NCBI RefSeq assembly: GCF_008632125.1
Contig: NZ_VWRN01000023.1
Location: 62,001 to 126,000, forward strand
Direction: 5' to 3'
Origin: Cupriavidus cauae
GTDB lineage: Bacteria > Pseudomonadota > Gammaproteobacteria > Burkholderiales > Burkholderiaceae
Length of the DNA stretch: 64,000 nucleotides
The position numbers and the translations under genes were made by a program. Positions 48,668 to 56,636 of this stretch are shown here, piece by piece. A model generated the notes under the pieces. That model was not told the origin of the DNA. It saw only the letters and a program-made list of their open reading frames with translations, and did not search any database. Numbering within the stretch: the first letter of the stretch is position 1; each line of letters starts with the position of its first letter.

Positions 48668-50191
48668 TTACACCATGGAAATCGGACCCGAAGCCGTGTC
48701 CCCCACCCCCTCCGGCGGCGCCGTAACAATCGACCGCAATCCCGGCTCGGCGGGCGTCAGCCTGTCTAGGTCCGGCTTCGGGCGCGACAAGGCGGGCATC
48801 GATGCAAACGCCGATTCCATCGCCTGTGCCACGCCGAGCGTCAGTGCATCGCCGCGGAACGGGCCGGTAATCTGCAGGCCGAAGGGCATGCCCGCCTCGT
48901 CGGTGCCGCAGGGCAAGGCGAGGCAGGGATGGGTGGTCAGCGTCACCACATAGGTCAGCGCCAGCCAGCGGTAGTAGTTCTCCTGTTTCGCCCCCTCGAC
49001 GACGTCCGCGTAGAGCGTGGTCCAGGGGAACGGCGACACCGGCGTGGTCGGAGACAGGATCACGTCGTAGTCGCGGAACGCCTGCTGGAAGCGCTGGAAG
49101 ATGCGAGTCTGTTCGGCCTGCGCCCACGCGCTGTCGACCAGCGACATGCGCGCGCCGATCTCGTAGTTGGCGCGCGTATTGGGGCCGAGGCTGTCGGGGT
49201 CGCGCTCGTAGGTGTCGCGCAGCGACGCGACGAAGCTCTCTGCGCGCAGCACGTCGAAGCAGCGATGCACGTCGCCCAGGTCGAACGCGACCTCGTCGCA
49301 GGACTTGAACAGGTGCCGCATCGCGGCGATCCGCGCGCGGAATACGCGGCGGATATCGGCATCGACGGCGCAGCTGCCGAAGTCCTCGGTCCAGCCCACG
49401 CGCAGCCCGGACAGATCGACGCGTGCCGGCGTCAGGAACGCCAGCGGATCGACCGCGTGGCTGAGCGGATCCCCCGCAGACTCGCCCGCCGATGCCGCCA
49501 GTTGCAAGCAGGCATCGGCCACCGTGCGGCCCATCGGGCCGACCACGGAAATCGGCGTCCATCCCAGCAGCTTGCGCGAGTTCGGCACCAGCCCCGGCGA
49601 CGGGCGAAAGCCCACCACCCCGCATTTCGCAGCGGGGATACGCAGCGACCCGCCGGTATCCGAACCCGTGCAGACCGGCAGAAAGTCCGCCGCCAGCGCA
49701 GCCGCCGAACCGCCCGACGAGCCGCCCGCGTTCAGGTTCGGATTGAACGGATTGCCGGTGGCGCCCCACACGGCATTGCGCGAATTGGCGCCCGCGCCCA
49801 TCTCCGGAATATTGGTCTTGCCGACGACCACGGCGCCGGCCTGCCGCAGCCGCGCGACCAGCGTGTTGTCCTGCGCGGGCACATTGCCGCGGTACAGCGG
49901 CGAGCCGTAGGTCGTCAGCAGGCCGGCCGTCGCCTCGAGATCCTTGACGCCCAGCGGCAGGCCATGCAGCAGGCCGAGCGTATCGCCGCGCATCACCGCC
50001 TGTTCCGCCGCCCTCGCCTCCTCGCGTGCGCGCTCGTAGCAGGTGGCGGTGATTGCGTTGATCAGCGGGTTATAGCGCTCGATCCGCGCGATGCAGGCCT
50101 CCAGCAGTTCCACCGGCGAAATCTGGCGCGCGCCGATCAGGCGACGCAGCTCGACGGCGGACAGCGAAGTCAGTTGGTTCTGGTCGGACAT
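48668..50191 (-). CDS. Amidase (amidase-signature family)
   Basis: A 507-residue amidase-signature hydrolase. The Ser-cisSer-Lys triad region is complete: GVKDLEATAG carries the Lys, and LNAGGSSGGSAAALAADFLP carries the cis-Ser and SGGS core, followed by TGSDTGGSLRIPA with the nucleophile. Such enzymes hydrolyse amides of carboxylic acids. The start at 50191 is 6 bp after the stop of the Bug-type solute-binding protein, so the two are one operon. An importer-like protein next to an amidase suggests uptake and hydrolysis of an amide or acylated amino acid; the substrate is not known. Confidence 0.92.
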   Translation of the reverse strand: MSDQNQLTSLSAVELRRLIGARQISPVELLEACIARIERYNPLINAITATCYERAREEARAAEQAVMRGDTLGLLHGLPLGVKDLEATAGLLTTYGSPLYRGNVPAQDNTLVARLRQAGAVVVGKTNIPEMGAGANSRNAVWGATGNPFNPNLNAGGSSGGSAAALAADFLPVCTGSDTGGSLRIPAAKCGVVGFRPSPGLVPNSRKLLGWTPISVVGPMGRTVADACLQLAASAGESAGDPLSHAVDPLAFLTPARVDLSGLRVGWTEDFGSCAVDADIRRVFRARIAAMRHLFKSCDEVAFDLGDVHRCFDVLRAESFVASLRDTYERDPDSLGPNTRANYEIGARMSLVDSAWAQAEQTRIFQRFQQAFRDYDVILSPTTPVSPFPWTTLYADVVEGAKQENYYRWLALTYVVTLTTHPCLALPCGTDEAGMPFGLQITGPFRGDALTLGVAQAMESAFASMPALSRPKPDLDRLTPAEPGLRSIVTAPPEGVGDTASGPISMV

Positions 50192-50197
50192 GGCGGG

Positions 50198-51187
50198 TCA
50201 GTCGAGCTTGATGTTGGCGCGCTGCGCGATGGCCCGCATCTGCGGAATTTCCTTCTCGATCATCGCGCTGACCTGCTTGCCCGTTGCGAACGACGGCTCG
50301 ATGCCGTTGTCGGCCAGCTTCTTGCGCGTGTCGGGGTCGGCGATCGTATCGGCCAGCGCCTTCTCCAGCTTCGCGTGCACCTCGGCCGGCAGCCCGCGGG
50401 GCGCCATCAGCGCGATCCACGTGCTGGCGTCCATGCCGGGATAGCCGGCCTCGGCAACGGTCGGCACATTCGGCAGCAGCGACGAGCGCCTGGCTGTCGT
50501 CACCGCGATGGCCTTGACCTTGCCCGCGCGCACCTGCGGGATCGCCGCGGCGACGGTGTCGATGCTGAACGGAATCTGGCCGCCGATCAGATCGGTCATC
50601 GCAGGCGCGCTGCCCTTGTACGGCACGTGCAGCATCTTCGCGCCCGTCAGATTGAGCAACTGCTCGCCGGCAAAATGCGCGGTGGTACCGGCGCCGAACG
50701 AACCGTACGAGTACTTGCCGGGCTCGTTCTTCGCCGCGGCCACGAACTCCTTCAGGTTGTTCACCGGTACATCGCGGTTGGCCAGCAGGATCAGGCCGGT
50801 GACGCCGATCAGGCCGATCGGTTCGAAGTTCTTCTGCGGATCGTACGGCAGCTTCGGATAGACCGCGGGATTGACCGTGAACGTCGTGCCGGAACTGGCC
50901 AGCAGCGTGTAGCCGTCCGGCGCGGCCTTGGCGACGTAGCTGGCACCGACCACGGTACCGGCGCCCGGCCGGTTCTCGACCACGATGGTCTTGCCCAGCC
51001 GTTCGCCGAGCTTCTGCGCGACGATGCGCCCCACCACGTCGGTGGCGCCGCCGGGCGGGAACGGCAACACCAGCTGGATCGGCTTGGCGGGGAAGCTGTC
51101 CTGCGCCGACGCGGCCGACGGCGCCATCGCAACGAGCGCCAGGCCGGTGGCGGCAAACAGCAAACGGACGGGTGAGGAAGAACGCAT
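50198..51187 (-). CDS. Bug-family (tripartite tricarboxylate-type) solute-binding protein
   Basis: A 329-residue periplasmic binding protein with a signal peptide (ending ASAQDSFP). Features of the Bug/TctC family: PIQLVLPFPPGGATDVVGRI, ENRPGAGTVVGASYVAKAAPDG, and VPYKGSAPAMTDLIGGQI. It would bind an organic acid or amide and present it to a carrier, though no tctA/tctB gene is nearby, as is typical for the many orphan Bug genes of betaproteobacteria. The start at 51187 follows a 200-bp region with a LysR-type palindrome. It is co-transcribed with the amidase. Confidence 0.92.
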   Translation of the reverse strand: MRSSSPVRLLFAATGLALVAMAPSAASAQDSFPAKPIQLVLPFPPGGATDVVGRIVAQKLGERLGKTIVVENRPGAGTVVGASYVAKAAPDGYTLLASSGTTFTVNPAVYPKLPYDPQKNFEPIGLIGVTGLILLANRDVPVNNLKEFVAAAKNEPGKYSYGSFGAGTTAHFAGEQLLNLTGAKMLHVPYKGSAPAMTDLIGGQIPFSIDTVAAAIPQVRAGKVKAIAVTTARRSSLLPNVPTVAEAGYPGMDASTWIALMAPRGLPAEVHAKLEKALADTIADPDTRKKLADNGIEPSFATGKQVSAMIEKEIPQMRAIAQRANIKLD

Positions 51188-51295
51188 GGGATGCTCTCTC
51201 GTAGGAATCCAGGGCAACGCCGGCATAAGCGGGTCGGTTCGATGTCATCCTAATGTCAAACTTCGCATAGAATCGTCGCAATGTTTCGAACAGTC

Positions 51296-51314
51296 GATTG
51301 CCGAAACGGCAATC
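51296..51314. promoter_or_regulatory. LysR-type box between Bug and lysR genes
   Basis: GATTGCCG and CGGCAATC are perfect inverted arms around AAA. Its centre ATTGC-N7-GCAAT is repeated at 52308-52326. The site lies between divergent bug and lysR genes, 75 bp before the lysR start. Confidence 0.65.
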
Positions 51315-51388
51315 CTTGGCGCAATCCCCGAGCGGGTTTTCCCCAGGACGCCCGCGACCCCTTTTCCCCTTTTTCACCTCGATATCCC

Positions 51389-52309
51389 ATGTCCTATCGG
51401 GCCCTGCAGGAGACCGCGGTGCGCTACTTCCTCGAAGTGGTTCGCACCGGCTCGGTCAAGGATGCGGCGATCAAGCTGAACGTCGCGCCATCGGCCGTCA
51501 GCCGGCAGATCGCCAAGCTCGAAAGCGAGCTCGACACGCTGCTGTTCGACCGGCGCGCGCGCGGCCTCGTCCCCAATGCCGCGGGCGAGCTGCTGGCTGC
51601 ATTCGCCAAGCGTTCGCAGCAGGACATCGAGCGCGTGGCCGGCGATATCCAGGCGCTGCGTGGTCTTCGCGTCGGGCGCGTGCGGCTCGCGGCCGTCGAG
51701 GGCATCGCGCACGAATTCCTGCCGAATCTGGCCGCCAGCTTTCGCGAGACCCATGCGGGCATTCACTTCGAGCTCGAGGTCTGTCCGCAGGGCGATGTCG
51801 CCCGGCGAATCCGCGATGGCGAAGCGGATATCGGCATCACGCTGGCGTGGTTGCCGGAGCCGGAAATCCACGTGGAGCTGCGGTACCCCGCTCCGGTGCT
51901 GGCCGTGATGGCGCCGGACCATCCGCTGGCGCGGCATCGGCAACTGTCGCTGGCGCAGGTCGCCACCTATCCGCTGGCATTGCCGCCGAAGGACAGCTCG
52001 GTACGGCAATTGCTCGACGCCGGCTGCAGCCGGCAGGGCCTGCGCTACCAGACGGTGTTTTCCAGCAACCAGCTCGATTCGCTGGTCAGTTTCGCGGCGG
52101 CCGGCGGCGGCGCGATCTGCTTCTACGGCGAGGTATCGATCCGCGGCAGGCTCAAGGCCGGCACCATCGCCGCGGTGCCGCTGCGCGACCGCGAGATGAA
52201 CGAGCGGCAGATCGAGGTGCAGACGCTGGCCAACCGCAAGCTGCCGCCGGCCGCGCGTGCCTTCGTCGACCATCTGCGGCAGGGACTGATCGAGTTTCCA
52301 AATTCGTGA
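51389..52309 (+). CDS. LysR-family transcriptional regulator
   Basis: A 306-residue LTTR. The N-terminal winged helix (residues 8-65) has SVKDAAIKLNVAPSAVSRQI, followed by the linker helix and an effector-binding domain of periplasmic-binding type (GRVRLAAVEGIAHEFLP onward). The start at 51389 (MSYRALQETAVRYF) is chosen because homology begins there, although the frame is open upstream. It is divergent from the Bug-amidase operon, and the next gene downstream has the same box upstream, so it probably controls both. Confidence 0.93.
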   Translation: MSYRALQETAVRYFLEVVRTGSVKDAAIKLNVAPSAVSRQIAKLESELDTLLFDRRARGLVPNAAGELLAAFAKRSQQDIERVAGDIQALRGLRVGRVRLAAVEGIAHEFLPNLAASFRETHAGIHFELEVCPQGDVARRIRDGEADIGITLAWLPEPEIHVELRYPAPVLAVMAPDHPLARHRQLSLAQVATYPLALPPKDSSVRQLLDAGCSRQGLRYQTVFSSNQLDSLVSFAAAGGGAICFYGEVSIRGRLKAGTIAAVPLRDREMNERQIEVQTLANRKLPPAARAFVDHLRQGLIEFPNS

Positions 52310-52326
52310 TTGCCGAAACCGCAATC
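52308..52326. promoter_or_regulatory. Second LysR-type box, before the FAD oxidoreductase
   Basis: GATTGCCG-AAAC-CGCAATC, with perfect ATTGC-N7-GCAAT arms identical to the 51296 site. It begins at the last bases of lysR and is about 150 bp before the dadA-like gene. Confidence 0.6.
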
Positions 52327-52473
52327 GAGGATTCGGAATATTGCGCGTGCCGCATGCCTTCACGCAGGCGCGGCGCGGCGAAAATCCAGGTACGAACCTG
52401 ATCCACCTGATCCACCTGTCCATCTGACCCAGCTCATCCTCCCGATCCACCTTTCCCGCGAGTCGCTGCCTTC

Positions 52474-53712
52474 ATGTCACAGGAAATCCTCGTTCTCGGC
52501 GCCGGCATGGTCGGTGTCAGCACCGCCCTGGCCCTGCGCCATCGCGGGCACCATGTCGTCCTCGTCGATCGCGCCGCGCCGGGCACCGAGACCTCCTACG
52601 GCAATGCAGGCTTCATCCAGCGCGAGGCGGTGCAGCCGTATGCGTTCCCGCGCGACTGGAAGACGATCCTGCGTGTGATCGCCCGCCGGGGCAACGACGT
52701 GCATTACCACCCCGGTGCGATGCTGCGCCTGTTGCCCGTGCTGGCCCGGTACTGGCGCGAATCGGCACCGGACCGCTACGCCGGCACGATCGCCGCCTAT
52801 GCGGCCCTGGTCAGGCACTGCGTCAGCGAACACGAACAGTGGATCGCCGCCGCCGGTGCGGAGGACCTCGTCAGCAAGGCGGGATGGCTCGAGGCATACC
52901 GCAGCCAACGCGCGTTCGACGATACGGTGCGCACGGCGACGATGGTGGCGCGCGAGCATGCCCTCGATTGCGCCGTGCTCGACGGTGCCGCGTTGCAGGC
53001 CGCCGAGCCCGTGCTGCATGGCGGCCTCGCCGGCGCGATCCATTGGCGCGACCCGTGGACCGTCAGCGATCCCGGCGAACTGGTGCAACGCTATGCCGCG
53101 CTGTTCGAGCGGCAAGGCGGCATCGTGCGCCGTGGCGATGCCGCGACGCTGCAGCCCGACGGCAGCGGCTGGCGCGTGATGACGGACGCCGGTCCGCTGT
53201 CGGCCGCCCAGGCCGTCATTGCGCTGGGTCCGTGGGCGTCGACGTTGACACGGACGCTCGGGTATCGGCTGCCGCTGTTCATCAAGCGGGGCTACCACCG
53301 CCACTACGCCAGCGCGCGCATGCCGTCGCTGCCGCTGCTCGACGCGGAACGCGGCTTCGTGCTCGCGCCGATGCGTCGCGGCCTTCGCCTGACCACGGGC
53401 GCGGAATTCGCGCACCACGACGCGCCGCCGACGCCGGTGCAATTGGCGGCGGCCGAGCGCTACGCAAGCGACCTCGTCGATCTCGGCGCGCCGGTGGAAG
53501 CGCAACCGTGGATGGGCGCGCGGCCCTGCGTGGCCGACATGCGGCCCGTGGTGGGCCGCGCTCCGCGCCATCGCGGCCTGTGGTTCCATTTTGGTCATGC
53601 GCATCAGGGCTTCACGCTCGGCCCTGCGACCGCGCGGCTGCTCGCCGAGCTGATCGACGGCGAGACGCCTTACGTCGATCCGCGGCCCTACGATCCTGCG
53701 CGATTCGGATAG
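52474..53712 (+). CDS. FAD-dependent D-amino-acid dehydrogenase-like oxidoreductase
   Basis: A 412-residue DadA/DAO-superfamily flavoenzyme. The FAD Rossmann motif is VLGAGMVGVSTALALRHRGH at residues 7-26, followed by VVLVDRAAPGTETSYGNAGF, the DadA family signature, and a C-terminal PVVGRAPRHRGLWFHFGHAH with GFTLGPATARLLAEL. It should oxidise an amino acid or related amine. A LysR-type box precedes it. With the amidase and Bug genes it could form a catabolic set in which an amide-linked or acylated D-amino acid is taken in, hydrolysed and deaminated; this is a hypothesis. Confidence 0.88.
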   Translation: MSQEILVLGAGMVGVSTALALRHRGHHVVLVDRAAPGTETSYGNAGFIQREAVQPYAFPRDWKTILRVIARRGNDVHYHPGAMLRLLPVLARYWRESAPDRYAGTIAAYAALVRHCVSEHEQWIAAAGAEDLVSKAGWLEAYRSQRAFDDTVRTATMVAREHALDCAVLDGAALQAAEPVLHGGLAGAIHWRDPWTVSDPGELVQRYAALFERQGGIVRRGDAATLQPDGSGWRVMTDAGPLSAAQAVIALGPWASTLTRTLGYRLPLFIKRGYHRHYASARMPSLPLLDAERGFVLAPMRRGLRLTTGAEFAHHDAPPTPVQLAAAERYASDLVDLGAPVEAQPWMGARPCVADMRPVVGRAPRHRGLWFHFGHAHQGFTLGPATARLLAELIDGETPYVDPRPYDPARFG

Positions 53713-53747
53713 GGCGCGAATCGGGCCTCCAACCAGCGCGCGAGCAT

Positions 53748-53816
53748 GGGCCCGAACAAGCCCCACAAGGGCCCGAACAAGGGCCCGAACAAGGGCTCGA
53801 ATACGGGTTCGATGTC
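53748..53816. repeat. 12-bp repeat array before the GFA gene
   Basis: Three copies of gggcccgaacaa plus two or three degenerate copies. The array is in frame with the downstream gene and would read Gly-Pro-Asn-Lys repeats if translation began at the ATG at 53746, but no ribosome site supports that. Confidence 0.85.
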
Positions 53817-53886
53817 ATGCAAAATCCAATGGCAGCAACGGCGGGCAACGCATCGGCGACGCTCGCCCTACCCCATGGGAGGTCGC

Positions 53887-54375
53887 ATGCATCTCGAAGG
53901 CTCCTGTCACTGCGGCGCGGTCCGCTTCAGCGTGGAATCGCCCTGGCCCTACCCCTATCTGCATTGCTACTGCTCGATCTGCCGCAAGACCGCGGGCGCG
54001 GGCGGTTATGCCGCGAACATCGGCGCGCTGAACGACACCTTGCGCATACGCGGCCGGCAGCATATCGGCATCTATCACGCCGTGATGCGTGAGCCCGGCA
54101 AACGCGCCAGGCGATCGCCGATGGAGCGGCACTTCTGTACCAAGTGCGGCAGCGCATTGTGGATACGTACCCCGGACGAGCCCGAGCGCGTCTATCCGCA
54201 TGCGTCGGCCATCGATACGCCGCTGCCGCGCCCGCCGGAGATCGTCGAAGCGGAGCTCGACTCCGCGGCGTCGTGGGTCGAAGTGCCGAGCGGCAAGGGA
54301 CATGTGCATTGCGCACAGTGGCCCGAGGAAACGCTGGCGCAATGGCATCGGCGGCACGGCCTTGAGCAGCGCTGA
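53887..54375 (+). CDS. GFA-family (glutathione-dependent formaldehyde-activating-like) zinc protein
   Basis: A 162-residue CENP-V/GFA-domain protein. The cysteine ligands are in place: GSCHCGAVRF, HCYCSICRKTAG and FCTKCGSALW. It probably binds zinc and a thiol adduct; the founding member helps glutathione react with formaldehyde, but most members are uncharacterised. The start is MHLEGSCHCGAV at 53887; the in-frame ATG at 53875 is also possible, and the frame is open to 53746 through a 12-bp repeat. Confidence 0.85.
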   Translation: MHLEGSCHCGAVRFSVESPWPYPYLHCYCSICRKTAGAGGYAANIGALNDTLRIRGRQHIGIYHAVMREPGKRARRSPMERHFCTKCGSALWIRTPDEPERVYPHASAIDTPLPRPPEIVEAELDSAASWVEVPSGKGHVHCAQWPEETLAQWHRRHGLEQR

Positions 54376-54499
54376 GCCGCGCCGCACAGGGGCGTATCGC
54401 CGCCGTGCGTCTTGCCGCGCGCCACGCCATGCAGCAAGGGGGGACAGGGCACCGCTGCTATGCTTGGCGCTCCGTCGATACACGACACCACGCCATCCC

Positions 54500-54829
54500 A
54501 TGCACTGGATCTACCTGTCCATCGCCATCGTCGCCGAAGTCATTGCCACCACGGCCCTCAAGGCCGCCGCCGGCTTTACCCGTCCCCTGCCCTCGCTGGT
54601 CGTCGTGACCGGCTATGCGATCGCCTTTTTCTGTCTGTCGCTGACGCTGCGCAGCGTGCCGATCGGCATCGCCTACGCGATCTGGTCCGGCGTCGGCATC
54701 GTGCTGGTGTCGGTGGCGGCGTGGCTGCTGTTCGGCCAGCGGCTCGATCTGCCGGCGCTGCTCGGCATCGCGCTGATCATGGCCGGCGTGCTCGTCATCA
54801 ATCTGTGGTCGAAGTCGGTCACGCATTGA
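54500..54829 (+). CDS. Small multidrug resistance (SMR) family transporter
   Basis: A 109-residue four-span proton antiporter subunit. It begins with MHWIYLSIAIVAEVIATTAL, carrying the conserved Glu in span 1 used for drug/proton exchange, followed by GYAIAFFCLSLTLRSVPIGI, AYAIWSGVGIVLVSVAAW and the last span ILGIALIMAGVLVI-type sequence. EmrE/SugE-type proteins export cationic compounds or guanidinium. The subtype cannot be told from this sequence alone. Confidence 0.93.
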   Translation: MHWIYLSIAIVAEVIATTALKAAAGFTRPLPSLVVVTGYAIAFFCLSLTLRSVPIGIAYAIWSGVGIVLVSVAAWLLFGQRLDLPALLGIALIMAGVLVINLWSKSVTH

Positions 54830-54920
54830 AATGCAGGCGCCTTCGCGCGCCTTGACCGCTTCCGCGCCTTTCCTCTTGCGCTGACGCAACCGGCCTGCGC
54901 CCTACCTGCACACCCTGCGC

Positions 54921-54953
54921 GCACCCTACCAGCACCCTACCGGCACCCTACCA
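54921..54953. repeat. 11-bp tandem repeat, three copies
   Basis: Three copies of gcaccctacca/g, preceded by a degenerate copy, downstream of the SMR gene and at the edge of an AT-rich tract. Confidence 0.88.
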
Positions 54954-55376
54954 AGTGCAAACAAATGTAAGCACTTTCAAAAGTGCGTTGGAAGCGACCA
55001 TAATTTGTAAAAACTGCAGTACTCTAATAACAATCGATTTAAGTTATCAGTAAATATCGATTTAAACAAAACTAAAATCAAGCAACCGGCAATCGGAAGT
55101 TCGACGAAACCGCGCGGTCATTTCATTGCAGCGGCCAGATCGAATTCCAGCGCCAGTCTTGACCAGAGAATTCCGGGGGGGCATCCGGGCGCAGCCCATG
55201 CCAATTGATGGATATTCCATTGCCATGGAATATCCAGGGTCATTGTCGCGGTCTGTCGCCATCGCCTGATTCAGCCAACCCGTTTTGCCGCGGTTTTGCC
55301 GCGGCCCTTTGTGGGATCGCCTGTAGCGTTCGCCGTCCCGGCGTGCGCTCGTTTTTTGGCAGGACAGAACTGGCGT
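54954..55376. other. AT-rich spacer upstream of the AraC gene
   Basis: About 420 bp with no gene. 54954-55085 is unusually AT-rich. It contains the inverted repeat GCACTTT-ca-AAAGTGC (54971-54986) and two direct copies of ATCGATTTAA (55033-55042 and 55056-55065, 23 bp apart). The remainder is GC-rich and holds the palindrome at 55210. The features fit a regulatory or acquired segment. Confidence 0.55.
55210..55235. promoter_or_regulatory. Perfect 11-bp palindrome upstream of AraC gene
   Basis: GGATATTCCAT and ATGGAATATCC are exact inverted arms around TGCC, 142 bp before the AraC start. It could be an operator for the AraC protein or another dimeric regulator, or an RNA hairpin. Confidence 0.55.
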
Positions 55377-56342
55377 ATGGCTCAAACCCGCATTGGAACG
55401 GACGCAATCATCGCGTCCAGCTGCGCGCAGGCGCAGGACTGGCTCGCTCGCCACTATCCCGGCATCACGATCGCGGCCGATGGCAGCCGGCCCCGGCTCG
55501 AAATCCAGATCGACTATCTCGACGGCATGGCCGTGCATACGCTGGTCACCGACACCACGCTTTGCCTGCGGCTGCCTTGCCAGACCGACGGCTATGTGCT
55601 GGTCACCCACGCCGAAGGCCAGCTCGCCCTGGCGGCCGATCAGGACGAGCTGCAGCCCTTGCCAGCCGGCGCGGCCGTCGTCGACGCCAGGCGCGTCACC
55701 GCCTGGAGCTTCGGTCCGGGCCGCTACGAAACCATCCTGATCGATGCGGCCCGCCTCCACGGCCGGCTGTCGCAGTCGATCGAACGCCCGGTGCCGCACC
55801 GCGTGAAATTCTTGCCGGCGGGAGACAGCGTGCCTTCCGGCGTGCGCTTTGCGGGCGAACTGGTGCGGGCGGCGCGGCGCTATTTCAATGCGGATGGCGG
55901 CCCGCACGCCATCGCCCCGGACATCGTGCAGAGCGTGCAGGACGCCGTGATCTTCGCCATGCTCAAGGAGATCCCGCACAACTACTCGGTCTACATGGCG
56001 CGCCGGCATACCGGCCCTTCGCCGCGCCATGTGCGCCGGGCGATCGAGTACATCCACGCCAACGCCACCGCGGCGCTCGGCCTGGCCGACATCGCCAACG
56101 CCGCCCGCGTCAGCATCCGCACGCTGCAGGCGGGCTTTGCCAAGTTCAAGGGCTTCACGCCGATGGGTTACGTGAAGCGGGTGCGCCTGGAGGGCGCCCA
56201 CGCCGACCTGCGGACCGCCGGCGCGGAACAGTCGATCGCCGACATCGCGCGGCGCTGGGGCTTCAGCCATCTCGGACAATTCGCCAGGGACTATCGCATG
56301 GCCTTCGGCGAAACGCCTTCCGAGACCCGTCGCGGCGATTGA
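55377..56342 (+). CDS. AraC-family transcriptional regulator
   Basis: A 321-residue AraC regulator with an N-terminal AraC-binding/cupin-like domain (about residues 25-180; LEIQIDYLDGMAVHTLVTDT) and a C-terminal double helix-turn-helix (LADIANAARVSIRTLQAGFA, then DIARRWGFSHLGQFARDYRM). The start is the ATG at 55377 (MAQTRIGTDAIIASS); the longer open frame is less likely. A strong terminator follows. It is 294 bp upstream of the giant adhesin gene and may regulate it; there is no direct evidence. Confidence 0.9.
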   Translation: MAQTRIGTDAIIASSCAQAQDWLARHYPGITIAADGSRPRLEIQIDYLDGMAVHTLVTDTTLCLRLPCQTDGYVLVTHAEGQLALAADQDELQPLPAGAAVVDARRVTAWSFGPGRYETILIDAARLHGRLSQSIERPVPHRVKFLPAGDSVPSGVRFAGELVRAARRYFNADGGPHAIAPDIVQSVQDAVIFAMLKEIPHNYSVYMARRHTGPSPRHVRRAIEYIHANATAALGLADIANAARVSIRTLQAGFAKFKGFTPMGYVKRVRLEGAHADLRTAGAEQSIADIARRWGFSHLGQFARDYRMAFGETPSETRRGD

Positions 56343-56415
56343 CGGCAATTGTCGAGGTTAATTGTCGCCAGCCAAATAAATACGGTTTAAATCAGAATTA
56401 ATAGAATCGAATACT

Positions 56416-56451
56416 AATACCCCTGCGCCTACCGGCGTAGGGGTATTTTTT
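56416..56451 (+). terminator. Rho-independent terminator after AraC gene
   Basis: AATACCCCTGCGCC and GGCGTAGGGGTATT form a long stem followed by TTTTTT. It separates the AraC gene from the adhesin gene. The AT-rich tract to 56636 contains repeated ATATCGC words (56533 and 56559) and is the likely adhesin promoter region. Confidence 0.93.
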
Positions 56452-56636
56452 CTTTAAAACCACCCCGTGGTATTAATGACTGCCAGGCGATTCATTATCA
56501 AAAAAACGCAAACCATATCAATCGCACGCACTATATCGCTTACCGAACAGACAGACCCATATCGCCACTTGCGAATCACTTATACGCTGCATCTCCAATA
56601 GCGAGCAGTAATCTCGATCGACCCAAGGAGATAGGC

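Noticed and set aside
53746-53886. N-terminal extension of the GFA protein through the GPNK repeat
   Set aside because: The frame is open, but there is no ribosome site at 53746 and the GFA domain begins at the conserved MHLEGSCHCGAV.
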